Source: Nymphaea colorata (Eukaryota > Streptophyta > Magnoliopsida > Nymphaeales > Nymphaeaceae). Taken from it: a stretch of 64,000 nucleotides of DNA. The first letter of the stretch is position 1. Each line of letters begins with the position of its first letter. Under the pieces are notes generated by a model. It was not told the origin of the DNA and searched no databases. It worked only from the letters and a program-made list of their open reading frames with translations. The stretch is from positions 12,896,802-12,960,801 of the forward strand of contig NC_045145.1 of assembly GCF_008831285.2 (NCBI RefSeq), in the 5' to 3' direction. A program made the translations under genes and the position numbers. Positions 42,226 to 55,100 of the stretch are shown here, in pieces.

Positions 42226-45200
42226 TACACATGTATGCGCGCACGCAAGCATTCATGGTACAATATTCTACATTTTTTAGGTAACTGAACTATATTTAAT
42301 CCAATGGCCTAGATAAGATTTACTGAAAATCCCAAACACCTTCCAGCCATTTTCGCATGTTCTAAACCTGAAAGCTTATTTCCACCTTCTTCATCTAGGG
42401 AACTCTTTGTCACGCCTATTGCCCATCATTTATCTGATTCACATGGATCATCACACTTGTCAGATAAAATCTCAAATTTTTTACTTTCCTTTCAGTAGAT
42501 GTACAATGCTGAATAAATAAGACACGGTACTCAAATTTCCCCAGAAAACTAGCCACATTTTCTGGTATGAAATATGATGGCAACACATACAAAATTGAAG
42601 TCCACAAAATTGACTTTTACGTAATGAAAAAATGGTATCTTCATAACCGATGACTTCTTCCAACAGAATCTTGACAACAGAATCAGCTAACAGATAAAGA
42701 AGACAAACAATATTAGGGATTCCCTAAGAGAGTGAGAAGTGCTTAAAACCAAATGGAGCACTAACACAGTAACCCGATCTGAGCAGCTAATCACAGTTAC
42801 AACCACTATTCGATAAGCGGATAGAGAACAACACATCAACTAAAATAACAGCTCCTCACAAAATAAAGGAAAATGTGGATATTGATTTTAGCAGCAAGCA
42901 ATCTGTAAAAGACTTTGTTTTGTCCGATTGACACAAATTCAAGTGATCCTAACCTTTGTCTGAAACCCTTGAGAATACAAGATCAGCAGAAGTAAGCATA
43001 AGAGAAGCCAAATCTACCCATCTCCCCATCACCACAAACTCCTGAGCCTCCTGACATAGTCTAGCCACCTGATTCTCTGCAATCTAGAGCACAATAAGAT
43101 GATAATGAACTTCGAGAATTTTTTTTGTCAAATCACATACAAAGGCAATATAAGTTCCTGCTATTGTTTAAAGTTTAAACTTCCAGAAACTCGAAGATTT
43201 TCCAAAACATCAAGCACAAATATAACATGTATCTACCTAATTGCTGGATGAACAACATAATGGAAATTAACAAGAAGATACATCCATAACAAAATGTTTA
43301 TGGCTCTAATTACTGCTATAGCCAATGAATCAGCCAAGCGAGCATTTTAGATGCTACACAGAATAAAAGTTTTCAAAGCAGAAATAAAAAATTCAAAAAA
43401 ATTTGAAGCAAGAGCTAAGTATGAAATCTTTTTCTTTCCCCCTCTGTGTCTCAGGCATGGCCACATAGTAATAGCATGTAACTATATCAATAAGTACAAT
43501 TCAGGAACAAAGCTCAAGCAAGCGTTATAGATGCTACACAGAATAAAAGTTTTCAAAGCAGAAATAAAAAATTCAAAAAATTTTGAAGCAAGAGCTATGT
43601 ATGAAATCTTTTTCTTTCCCCCCTCTGTGTCTCAGGCATGGCCACATAGTAATAGCATGTAACTATATCAATAAGTACAGTTCAGGAACAAAGCTAAAGC
43701 AAGCGTTATAGATGCTACACGGAATAAAAGTTTTCAAATCAGGAATAAATATTCAAAAAATTTTGAAGCAAGGGTTATGTAAGAAACCTTTTCTTTCCCC
43801 TCTGTCTCTCAGGCAAGGCCACATAGAAATAGCATGTAATTAAAGCAATAAGTACAATTCAGGCATAGTCATATAGCTACAAAATCAATGAGTCACCATC
43901 TAATAAGATTAAAAACTTGAAACAAGTTACGAAGAGTTCTATCTACAGCTATCACAGATTCACACCAAACAAAACAGAAAATATGTGTGCTCCATTCATT
44001 TAGTTTTCTCTTCAACAAGAAATAGCAGGCAAACCTATGGCTCCTTAAAGACATGCCCATGGACCCATGTCATGCAGAACAGAAAAAATTATGGTGCTCA
44101 GATGGTAAGCTTCACACACAAATGAAAGTTCATAGAACTAGGAAAATGGTATTCATCTGCAAGAACCTGTAATATCCTTTGAAGTACAAAATGTTCCTAA
44201 CCACCAGACAGTTAGGCTCTAGGAACTTACATTTTCAACTAGGCTGGACCAACTATGTGTCTAAGTCAAGAAAAATTTTTAAATTCCTTTTACTCCTATT
44301 TTTTTCTTCTTCTACTTCTATTTTTACCATCGTTCATTCTTTCTCTTATGCTTTTTCCCTTTCCTTTTGTTCATTCTTCTCCTTCTCCTTCTCGTTCCCC
44401 ATCTTATTCTGCCTGGGGCACCAAGACTCTGCCTAGGCTTATTTGGAGCACCACTACTCAAGGCCACCTAGCACTTTTAAGGTTTAACTACTAACTACTA
44501 AGGAAACATGCATAATCTCAATCAATGCATGCTCCTAGGTGCTATAACAATGTTTTCTCTCTGAAAAGAATTATTCAAATGATATAACAGTTTAATAACC
44601 TCCCTACCATTTGAATGACAACATTTCTATCAAATTTTCTAATTCCTAGACACTAGAGAATCATTATACCATTACTGGAACATAACTCTTACCATTTGAG
44701 ACAAGTACTACCAAATTTTGTAATTCCATAAACAAAATCATGTATTTTCACTTTTACCCAAACATTAGACACTATTGCTATTGAAACAAGGTTGAATGAC
44801 AACATTTCTATCAAATTTTCTAATTCCTCGACACTAGAGAACCATTATACCATTACTGGAACGTAACTCTTACCATTTGAGACAAGTACTACCAAATTTT
44901 GTAATTCCATAAACTAGATCACATATTTTCACTTTTACCAAACATTAGACACTATTGCTATTGAAACAAGGTGGAGTTTCTGGACGATCTTAGCATTTGA
45001 AAGTTGGAAAAACATTATATCAAGATAACAGATTCCTACCTACAGTAAAATAAAGAATGTGAAATGCTTTTTCGGAGATGCATTGCCAGAAATGCACACG
45101 CAAAAGAAATGCACAAAATATTCTTGGATAAAACAAGAAGAAAATACAGCAAAAGTCAGAGCTCCAAAATCAAACAAACAAATAGTGGTTATCTTCAGTA

Positions 45201-46093
45201 TCTAGCGATACAGAAGATTCTTACCGCTTAGAGGTTATCAATGAAACACTGAACACAAGAAAAAGGTACCTTATGTTAGTGGATTTATCCATGAGTCTGA
45301 TCATATGTATCAGGCCACCAGCTTATATCTCCATTTATCATAACCAGAAAGCAGTCCCCACAATTTCGGCCATGACCAGGTCACATTACCATAACTTAAA
45401 AGCAACAACAGAACAGAATAATACTAAATAAAATACTGCAAAGACTAACATGCTAACACCGAAAGTCTAAAAATTCATGGACACAGAACCTAACTCTGGA
45501 GGCCCAGAGACTGTAACTGAATAGAAATATCTCCAACAAAAGTATACCACAACCACCTAAACCAGGAAGTAGTTACCTAACTACGTCCAAGCATCAACCA
45601 GGTTACTGTCGGATATCCCATGTAGTCCAACCCCAAAACCACATTGCACCCACAAGGATGCCAGCATTCCTTATAGCACAATCGAAGAAAACGACAAACA
45701 GAGAAGGACGCAATTTGTTCAGAATCGCCACCCGAACTGAACTAAACGGAATCATATAAACAGTTACAGGCACTGCAACAGTTCACGTATAAAAACCTCC
45801 ATCTTCGACATGAAATCGTAAAAATCCAAAAAAAAAAATCAAAGAAATTGTAGGCGGAAACCCGATTTTGAGTACGGAGAACCCAAAATTCTGGAAAAAT
45901 AAATGATTGCCCGCCAAAAAGAACACCAAGATTCACGTCCAAGACAAAGAAATCGATTAGGAGAGTGCACGATCGGGGCGAAATAGCATAGGATTATTAC
46001 CTCAGGCCCGGCGTCTGCCCAAGCGAGTTCAGACGTGAATCTAACGACTGCGAGGGCGAGATCCTCCTCCGAGGTTTCTACAATGGCTGCCAT
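38525..46093 (-). CDS. EIF3M: eukaryotic translation initiation factor 3 subunit M (eIF3m)
   Basis: Coding exons in transcript order: 46001-46093, 42954-43083, 41823-42015, 41523-41735, 41297-41435, 39754-39904, 39564-39673, 38930-39027, 38757-38826, 38525-38614. They sum to 1287 nt, 428 aa, with GT-AG borders and consistent phases. The product is a PCI-domain subunit of the eIF3 complex, cytoplasmic, helping 40S loading. It matches plant eIF3m throughout: TSEEDLALAVVRFTSELAWA at the N-terminus, LFNLYNLLEHPYSRF, SFKKIDNFLKEWEIG, FLTKYLATFSNEDAH, then the PCI region with FQCDLLDMPAVRQLEKDGKY and LLKIFLTQRLDAY, and CKMDQMN near the end. A short acidic linker (KKPETEQPNEEDEIVQP) sits about residues 110-130, longer than in Arabidopsis as I recall it. 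Start is the first ATG of the conserved N-terminus. Confidence 0.95.
42193..42240 (+). repeat. microsatellite (AT)n(AC)n in eIF3m intron 2
   Basis: An ATATAT run followed by about ten AC units and then GCGCGC-like sequence. Confidence 0.9.
43338..43865 (+). repeat. three tandem copies of a ~181-bp unit in eIF3m intron 1
   Basis: Units start at AGATGCTACAC, positions 43349, 43529 and 43710. Copies 1 and 2 are nearly identical; copy 3 is more diverged and slightly shorter. Each contains ATTCAAAAAATTTTGAAGC, CCTCTGTGTCTCAGGC and GGCCACATAGTAATAGC. Confidence 0.92.
44611..44972 (+). repeat. two tandem copies of a different 181-bp unit in eIF3m intron 1
   Basis: Copies start TTGAATGACAACATTTC at 44611 and 44792 and end TATTGAAACAAGG. 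They differ at only a few positions. The unit is unrelated in sequence to the array at 43338-43865. Confidence 0.92.
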
Positions 46094-46769
46094 CGTTCTC
46101 AAACGCACAAGGCGGCGGAGGACTGCAACGAAACCCTAGGAGACGAGGGGCAAAATGGAGTCGGGTTATACGTTCAGAACCAAGAGAAAGCGCATGTGTT
46201 CGGACCTCTTCTATAAAACGGAAACACACAAAACCCGCATGTAGGGCGATGTGTTGGTACGGACCTCTTTTCGTCACGCCCCAAAAATGAACACGCAACG
46301 GTATTTTTGAAAGACAAAGAAGCTTTAGATCGATTTGGTTTAGCAAAAAACATGAAATATTTCATCGTAAAGTTCCGAATCCAATCTAAGTCATTGATCT
46401 TTCACTTCTTGCATAAACTCATTTCAAGTGTTTATTGTAATTGTGTAGTGGCCTTGCAGTGAACATATTTCTCAACTTAAATTCAGCAAAAGTTACTTAA
46501 TTTGTATAACATAAACGTTTATTGGAAATAATGGTCAATTGACTCGTGCTAAACTTATGCATAAAATTGTCCATCCATTTAAAATTGTCCATCTCAAATG
46601 GATGGATGAAAGGATTTCTCTTATATCTTTTTCTTAATTAATATTATTTCTTTTTAAATTTTATATGTATATATAGGTGTCTGCCAAGCCCGACTTCTAT
46701 CTAGCCCGGCCATATCAAAAACTCGGCGAAGCTGATTAGGCCTTTATATACTCTTCATTTTCTATCTCT

Positions 46770-47235
46770 CTCTTGCTGTGGGCCCTGTGGTTTGGCTTGA
46801 GCTCGACTCGTTAAAGGTTGGCTCGTGAACAAGTTCAAGCCAAGTCATTAACTTAACGAGTCGAGCTTAAGTTCATGAGTCGACTCCTTTAAATAATCGA
46901 GTTGAGTATCAAACCGTTAATATTCGATTTGGATTGAAAAGGACGTGTAGTGATCTTTTAAATATCCGACTTGTTTTTCAAATTTAAAGACCGGTATATT
47001 GACGTTAATTAGTTATGTAAGTTTTTACAAAAGCTAGTTTAAGTTTGTTGAGCCTTAATCAAGTCAAACTCAATTTATGGCAAAGTAATAGTTTATATAT
47101 TCAAACGAGTTTGTCGAACTCAATACGTAACAGCCGAGTTGAGCTCGAGCTGCTTGCTCAAGGCTTCATTAGTAGAGCCGAGCTTGAGCTGGCTGAACTC
47201 GGCTTGACTCAGCTCGTGTTCACTCCTATGCGCAA
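46770..47235. repeat. probable hAT-type MITE remnant (GAGCTCGAGC-rich)
   Basis: The left part is rich in GAGCTCGACTCG and GGCTCGTGAAC. The right end reads GACTCAGCTCGTGTTCACTCC, the reverse of a GGAGTGAACACGAGC terminus typical of plant hAT MITEs. Ends are degraded and no duplication was found. Confidence 0.35.
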
Positions 47236-47920
47236 CACTGCGATCTGGTAAGCGTAGGAGTGGAAGCTACATATAGGCTGGCATGGGCAGTTGCCCACAC
47301 CACAAACACAATTTTTTTTATTGTTATATAAATGTTTTATAATTATTTACTTATTTATGTATGTAGTGCCCCATGAAAATGAAAAATTCTACAATACTGC
47401 CCTTTTAACTACAAAATTTTGACTCCACCAACGTAAGCGTGGTCAATCAAGCTGGATATCCTATTGGTGATATTTTTGCTTCCACGAGTGACTTGCTTCA
47501 ATTGGACACCATCTTTGTTTGTCTTTCAATCTTCAACAAAATTGCAGATTAAAAAAAAAAAGGACAAATAAGCATACGTATGTATGTAAACTGCCTGGCG
47601 ACCATTTGCTTTCACCTTTTCTTTGTGAAATGTACATATATATTATTTAATTTGTTTGACAAAACTGACTTCTGATTTTTTTCAACATTTATCAATTTTT
47701 TTTGCTATTTGACGTATCTTTTAACATAATTAAACCAGTATATATTAACAAACTTATTGAACTCGCAAATGGATCTACACAAAGAGAGTTGATGGCTTTG
47801 CCCATATGTTGGAAAAAAATCCTTTTATATTTGAAAATGCCAATTTATTCATTTTAAAAAGTTATACTTACATACAGTCCCACTTTTAGACTAGTGTTTT
47901 AGATTTGTTATTTTTCCATC

Positions 47921-48015
47921 AATCTTTGAGCTGGTTGGCATAATGGTCGGAGTAGAGGCTGATAGGGGACCAACAATTGTTTGAATCCCACGAATCCTCA
48001 ACTCTCTGTACTGTA
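47921..48015 (+). repeat. possible tRNA-derived SINE head
   Basis: GAGCTGGTTGGCATAATGG resembles an RNA polymerase III A box and TGTTTGAATCCC, about 45 bp further on, a B box. The sequence is not a foldable tRNA gene. A 3' tail and target duplication were not identified. Confidence 0.3.
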
Positions 48016-49194
48016 AAAAGAAAGTCATCCAAACACAATTTAAATTGTGGCAGAGGTAGTACTCAAAAGTAGACCTTGAGCCCTTAGAAGATGATGAATT
48101 AGATATGAGTTGAGTTCTTATAAGCGGTTGGACGAAAACTTCTTTCCTCAACCAGATTCCCTCAAATAAAGAGTGCAAAATAAAGAGAGAAAAAATGCGA
48201 AAAATACTGACGAAAAGAAAAAATACGTGAAATCAGTTCCAAAATAAAACCTATTCAGATGATATAATACATTTTAAATTAGATTCGATCGCTGCATCCA
48301 AGACCAAAACTTTCTAAACAATGCCCACCCATTTATATTCCAACGGGCCTGTTTCCGACTGCCCAAATAAACATTTTGGGACGCCCGATGGGCTTGGGCC
48401 GTACGATACCTATTCAAATATAGATTCTCGATATCATCTAGTGGAATACAAAACATTATATCTAGAGCAGATGTTTAGAAACAACGTTGTTCTTCTCATT
48501 TTTATTATTTTGTTCAAAATGTTAGCCTGTACGAGAATGAATCAACCGAGAGAAGTTATGGGCCGATATAATGCACCGATACGAGAGATGAGAACCCATG
48601 TTGATGAATTGATAGAATCTTATTATATCTTCAAGTTGGCATTCTTTTCCGTAAAAAAAATTCCAACATCGTAGTTTTGGAATCAAAGGAGGCACTCAAA
48701 GAATGCATTTTCAACATGTATGTCGCCGAACCAATGGATGATTGAGGGCCGGTTATTTGGAATTGAACTGAGACGAATGGTTAGTAGAAAGAGTGAAGGA
48801 CTAATAAATTGCTTTTTTAATTCTTTCCTGCTACGGACATTAACTAATCCATTAACTAATGGAAAGAAACATTGGGGAATTAAATTTATATAACCATGGC
48901 TCATTTGGTAATCTTTCTTACACAACTTGCTTCGTTTTTCCCTTTGGTTGTCTCAGGCCTTTGCCCGCTCCTCCGTTCCTCTCTTTCCTAAGGTTCCTTT
49001 ACTCTTTCCGTCCTGCTCAGGTAAAGATCAGGTACAACATTTGCTTTGCGTTCATCTTTAGTCGTAAAAAACTTCATTTCTTGGTTAATGCTGATTGATG
49101 TGGTTTAGAACAGAGGGCGGAGGGTGACGATCAGTGTGCCGAAATAACAAAAGAAGGGAGGAACGGAAGGTGGGTGTTTCTTAATAGTGAGAAA

Positions 49195-52100
49195 ATGAGG
49201 TGGGAGAGCGTTAAAGTAGTGATGAGATCTAAGGAAAACCTGGAAGAGAAGAAATCACTAGGAATGAAAAGTGATACATTGGGGCCTGGTAAACGATGGG
49301 GTCACACATGCAATTCCATCAAAGGCGGCAGGTTTCTGTATGTTTTTGGTGGTTATGCGAAGGATAATTGCCAGACAAATGATGTTTATGTCTTCGATAC
49401 GGGTAGGTTTCCCATCCTTTTTCAAGATTCCTTGTGGACTATGGTATAAAAAAAATATAACCTTTTGTGATGTTGGTATGTGAGAAACCGAGAGAAAGGT
49501 TGATTTTTTTTTTAGTTCTGGTTGTTTTCCCCGCAGTTAAACAAGCGTGGAGCAAGCCTGTGATGAAAGGAATTCCACCTTCGCCAAGGGACAGCCACAG
49601 TTGTACCACTGTGGGGACTGACCTTTATATCTTTGGGGGTACTGATGGAAAAAATCCATTGAAGGATTTGCATGTGCTTGATACCAGTAAGTTGGTTCCT
49701 CTTTTGATTATTGGGGTCTTTTGAATATTTTTTTCTTTTATTTTTTTTGCTGTTACTCTCTTTCCTGTTGTTTCGTACGTGTGCTTGAGAATACAATGTT
49801 ATGAAAATGTTAATACGGTTTACCATTTCAATGATAGTTCCAATGTTTTAACCTTGAGGCGTCTTCCAGATTAATGCTTCTTGCATCCTTTTGTTTTGAT
49901 TCTGACAGCAACATGAATAACGGAATATACATGCTAACCTAAGTCAAAAGCAAATAATGACTATGAAAAATGTGTTGTTCCTGTAAGAAATTATTGTTCA
50001 ATGTTTAAGTTGGGTCGAAACTCCAAATCATTGCATTTTAATGTCTGCTGACAGTGGAATTCAAAAGTATTTCCTTATTTTTCATCTTGTGGTGCTTAAG
50101 ATATCTGGCAATTTTTATCTTAATGTGCTTTAGATATTTGACGGGTTAGTTTCAGAGGCACAGGAACCTTGCATTTGCATCCTCATATTTTTAATAGAAT
50201 AGGAGAAAGGTGTCGATTCATGAAGTTGACTGTCCTTGTATAAAACCGGTGATGCTTTGTACCATGAACTACGTGCTAAATATATACTTTTTTGACTGTG
50301 TAAAATTGCAGGACAACTTTAGGACTTAAAGGAATCATATGGGCATCTGTTTCTGTACCTTTTCCAACTTGCTTGTAAATATGGTTATCTAGAGTAAATA
50401 ACAACTTTATTCATTCATCTTATCAATGTAAAACAGGATGGATGGCTTAAGTTGATGTATCGATACTGCATAATTTGTCTCTGAAATCTGGTGCTTTGTC
50501 TGTTGAAGTTAATAACATACTTGTGACATAATTAAGATGCCTGACCAACTTATTCTATCTATAGCTACAAATACATGGACTCAGCCAACTGTAAGCGGCA
50601 ATGGGCCAGAAGCACGGGAGGGACACAGTGCAGCACTTGTTGGCAAACGTCTTTTCTTATTTGGTGGTTGTGGAAAGTCTCGTGTTGAGCATGAAGAAGT
50701 ATACTACAACGACTTGTATATATTGGATGTTGGTAAATATGCTGAGACTTTTCGTAAATAGACTGTACTGCAGGCTAGTGTTAGCACCATAATAATTGAT
50801 AGTAATTGGTTTTCCAAACATTCAAAGTTGTACTTCTTTATTCTTTATACCTGGTCATTCTGGCTGTCATTGACATGGATTGCTAATGATGATTTGTAGG
50901 TAGTGGTTCAACTGTTAGTTTGATTTGTTTCTGAATCATCTTTATTTCTTTTATTCATTTTGGAATTTGGATTTACTTAGGGTGACTAAAAATCAATTCC
51001 AGTGGAAGCTCCCATAGGAATTCCTCTGTTCTGCAAACTTCTTTAAGGAACATGGAAATGGCCCTTCAGGTGTCACATCATTTCATGGAAATGGATTTTT
51101 GCATTTTTGGCTACACTTGAAAAAATAAAAACGTTAAAATTTCAAAAGGCGCTACTGTATCAGATGCAGTGCATTGTTTTCCGAGGATATGGGTGCAGCC
51201 TCAGTTGTTGTCATTTGACTAACCAAGTTGAAACCGATCTCTTATAGGATTTTTTCAGCCTGAAGTTTTGCTGGTTTAAAAGAAAAGCCTTGTTCAAACA
51301 TTTTTTTCCAAGTTCACTCAAAATTTCAACACTTTGCAAAAATATTACAAGTAGTTATCTGCGCGACTGCAGAACACAGAAATGCTAAGATATCCATGTA
51401 AATTAGAATATCTAAGAATCTTGCTTGAAATTGTGGTGGAGTGTTCATTGTTTCTGATGATTACAATGCCTTTTCAGGCAATGATCACCTTCTCATCAAC
51501 AACAACAATGATTTCAAATGTCCTTAGTATCAATATTTTCAGTCTTCCTTTTTCTTTCACAAAGCAAATAAGCTTGTTTATAAAATGAAAAAATTGAGTG
51601 CATATTGAAGCAGGAGAGAAATCACTTTCTGGTAGGAAAAGGAGGCAACGGATGGTAAATGTAATGACCCATCCCAAAACTATCTGAACTTCCTTACTGG
51701 TGGATCTCAACCTATTATTTTGTCTGCTTCAGTTTTGCGTCAGAAAAGACTGCTAGCCTGCCAGTTGGGAATAAATAACTAGGCTCAGTTGTATGAAGTT
51801 TCCATTGGCTTCAATTTTTTTCAGTGTTGGACTATGACTAAGTCATCTCCCCACATGGGATGTCATTTAGAAGGTAAGCCAACTTTTTAGATCTGAATCT
51901 GCCTAGCTTGCATTAACATCCAAAGTCAATCATAGATGACAAAATAAAACAGAACAGCAAGCAGAGCTTCATTCACCTGATGCACAAACTTGGTGGTGGA
52001 GAGATTTAAGTGACTGTCCTGATGTCCATTGCCAATTTGAACATGCTGCAACCTTGAACTCGACATAATCTGTTGAAAACTTGCAAATGATAGTTGAACT

Positions 52101-55100
52101 GTTTTTGTTATGACTGTGGCCACTGAAAAATGCAGCAGTTCAGGGCCTTCCTTCTTCTGTTGCTCATAAATTTGTGCAAGTTCTTGCTCTTCACACTTCT
52201 TAAATCCAATGTGATGCTTTTGAACCTTAAGTTTCTCTGAGCTATCTTCATCTTGCCTAGAGCCTCAAGCTGTATCAACCATCCACGACCAAAGAAACCA
52301 GTACTGGTCAACAAATGAATCCAAAAATATTTCATTCACCCAGATCTGTTTGCACACACTAATTGAGCTAGTCTGTAGATATTCAAATGGATTTTTTTTC
52401 GTATCCCCCAAAGCCAGTTTGTTGTCATGAATCTGAGATTCTTCAGGCTGCCTCTATCATTCTGAAGACTGTCCTGTAGCTGCATCCTCCAACAGGCAAA
52501 CTTTAGCCCCAACCCTTGGCATCTAGAAAGATCTTCTGGACCTTTCTGACTGAAATTTCAAGGCTCATCTGCCATTCAAGGAAGATAAAGACCTAGATAA
52601 GGAGTGAGAAGTCAGTGATATCAATATTCAAGCCAAACTTGTAAGACCTACAAAGCTAGTACACTTGAGCTTCATCTATATGAAAGAGCAAAGTAAATGT
52701 AGTAATTTCTTGCTAAACCAGCAACATACAAGCTTTGAATGAGAAAACCGTTTCCTGAAATCCGTACTGCCCCAGATCTTGAACTGGGTACCTCATGACA
52801 TATTCTTTGATGAGATATTAGAATGTGTGTCTATTACTTGGTAATGTAGTGTAGCAGGGTAACATGGATTCTTTTTGGAATGCAGAATTCTAACCTCAAT
52901 GTACTGTTCTTCCACGTTCTAACAGAGAGCTTTGTGTGGAAACGTGTCTTAACAACTGGCATTCCACCATCAGCTCGAGATAGCCATACCTGTTCATCTT
53001 GGAAGAATAAAATTATTGTGATTGGCGGTGAAGATGCATCTGATTACTACTTGTCTGATGTCCATGTTTTAGATACAGGTGATGATCTTTTTTCTGCAGT
53101 GTTGTTTCATCAATTTTACAGGAAAAATAGACTTTGGGATGTTCCTATTCTGAACTGTCCTGAGTTAACTACCAGTTTACGTGTAAACTTGGGAGGGTTT
53201 GCTTGGGAATGGAAGATAGCATTTTCTTTATCTACTTTGGACCCAAGTCCTGGACTTAGCTAGATCTGCCATTTCATGCTAAGAGATTAAGAACCCTTTT
53301 ACCATTTATCTGAAGTGTTTGTATGCACTTATTGCTGTCATATTTGTCTCTAGTTCTGTATTATGAAAATGATACAGAAAATGTTCTACAGTGTTCAACA
53401 GTGAGGATATATCATTTGCAATGGCGAAATGAGTTGTTGGTTGTTGTCATGGGTGGATCTTTAAAATGTATGAACTTTTCTATTTTTTTTGACAGATACT
53501 CTTGTTTGGAGAGAGCTAAACACTTCTGGCCAAATATTGCCTCCTCGTGCTGGCCATTCAACCGTAGCACTTGGAAAGTATTTGTTTGTGTTTGGAGGAT
53601 TTACTGATGACAGAAACCTTTATGATGACCTCCATGTGCTAAACATAGGTGCGTTTTGGTTTTACGACTCTAGTATTTGTGAAGTGTGATGTTGATATTT
53701 TTGTGGGACTGTATGTTATAAACAATCTGTTTTGCATGAAAATCCTGGTTGTCAACTTTTTCTTTATGATATTTCTGATGTTTCACAGGGTGACGATGTG
53801 AGTTTTATCACAGTTGAATGCTATAACTCAAAGAAGTTAAGAAAGAGTAACAAAACTTTTTCTGGTCATTTGATGGTGCCTACTCTGAAAAATCAACCAA
53901 ATTTCTAGATCCCATCACAAGCTAATACATCAGATTTTGGTTTATCAATTATGGGAGATAATGGCTACTTTTATCATTTTCTATGCTTTGCTAAGGTTTA
54001 AGCATATCCCAATAAGTAGTTGGTTCAAATATGGAGAGCAATGGGGATGCAGAGGAAATCAAAGTAGCTCAAGTGGTTAAGGATTTTGTGCTGGAAACTC
54101 AAAATACCCTGTAACTTAAAAGATGAGTTAAACAATCATTACAATCTCCTTGATTTCTGTAAATTGTTAATTGGAACTTTACTCTTGTATGAATGTGACA
54201 TAGTTGTAAGTCGAATGAGATGTGTATTCATGCTAACCAAGCTGGTGTGGTTGACCTACGATGTTAGGTAACAAGACAATTAAAAAAGTTGTGATGTTTT
54301 ACTGATGTATAGCTGAACTATGTTTGTAGTTATGCTTCACAAGAAATGACTATTCCGTTCAAATGTTGGGGGAAGTAGCTTTAATGGCATTAGTCAAAGC
54401 CAGTAATTTGTATTATCCTTGATAGTCTTGGGCATCATCCCATCTTTTACCTGGAACTTTTTGTGTTGCTGCTGGTCTTTGGCTGTAAAACAGCGGCAGT
54501 GTCATTTGTGACTTTTCCTTTTGTCCATGGTTCTCCTTTTTACTGCCGTAAAATATTCTTAAGACTAGCTTAAATGCTGCCTCTAGTTCTCGGCCTATCT
54601 GTTCATGACTTTCATTTGTTAATTCATCAATCTGGCAACATGTATACAGACACATGCATTTGGAGCAAAATTTTAAGTACAAGTCAAGCACCTTCAGCTA
54701 GGTTCTCTGTAGCTGGGGACTGCTTGGATCCACAGAAGGGCGTCCTTGTTTTCATAGGAGGTTGCAATGAGAATCTTGAGGCTCTTGATGATATGTACTA
54801 CTTACATACAGGTTTGCCAATCATGCAGCTTCAATGTTTTGGCTTTGTCTACATGTTATTCATGCTATTTAAAAGTGCATAGTCTCTATTTTTGCTGCCC
54901 TTCAAAGTAGATATATTTTCTCTTCTTCATTCTTGTTCCATGACGCTCTCTTCACTTTTCTGAAAGAACAGATATATCTATAGGACATGGGAAGTATGAT
55001 CACAGGCAGGAAAAACTCTCATTACGAAAAGAACTGAAAAGAAAGCAGAGAGAACAATATCTCAATTCTGCGAAATGGGTGCCTGAAATTGATAAAGCTT

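Larger units (their letters stand above)
46094..49194. other. intergenic region between divergent eIF3m and kelch genes
   Basis: eIF3m is transcribed leftwards and the kelch gene rightwards, so both promoters lie here. Close to eIF3m (46094-46270) the sequence is less AT-rich and is likely its 5' UTR and promoter. Further right are TE remnants (about 46770-47235 and 47921-48015) and AT-rich filler. No convincing gene was seen; the frame at 48321-48674 has no recognisable domain. Confidence 0.6.

Noticed and set aside
48321-48674. 117-aa open frame as a gene
   Set aside because: No ATG context, domain or splice partner; AT-rich composition fits chance.
54065-54130. tRNA-like start (GTAGCTCAAGTGGTTAAGG)
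   Set aside because: Only an A-box-like word; no B box at proper spacing and no cloverleaf.
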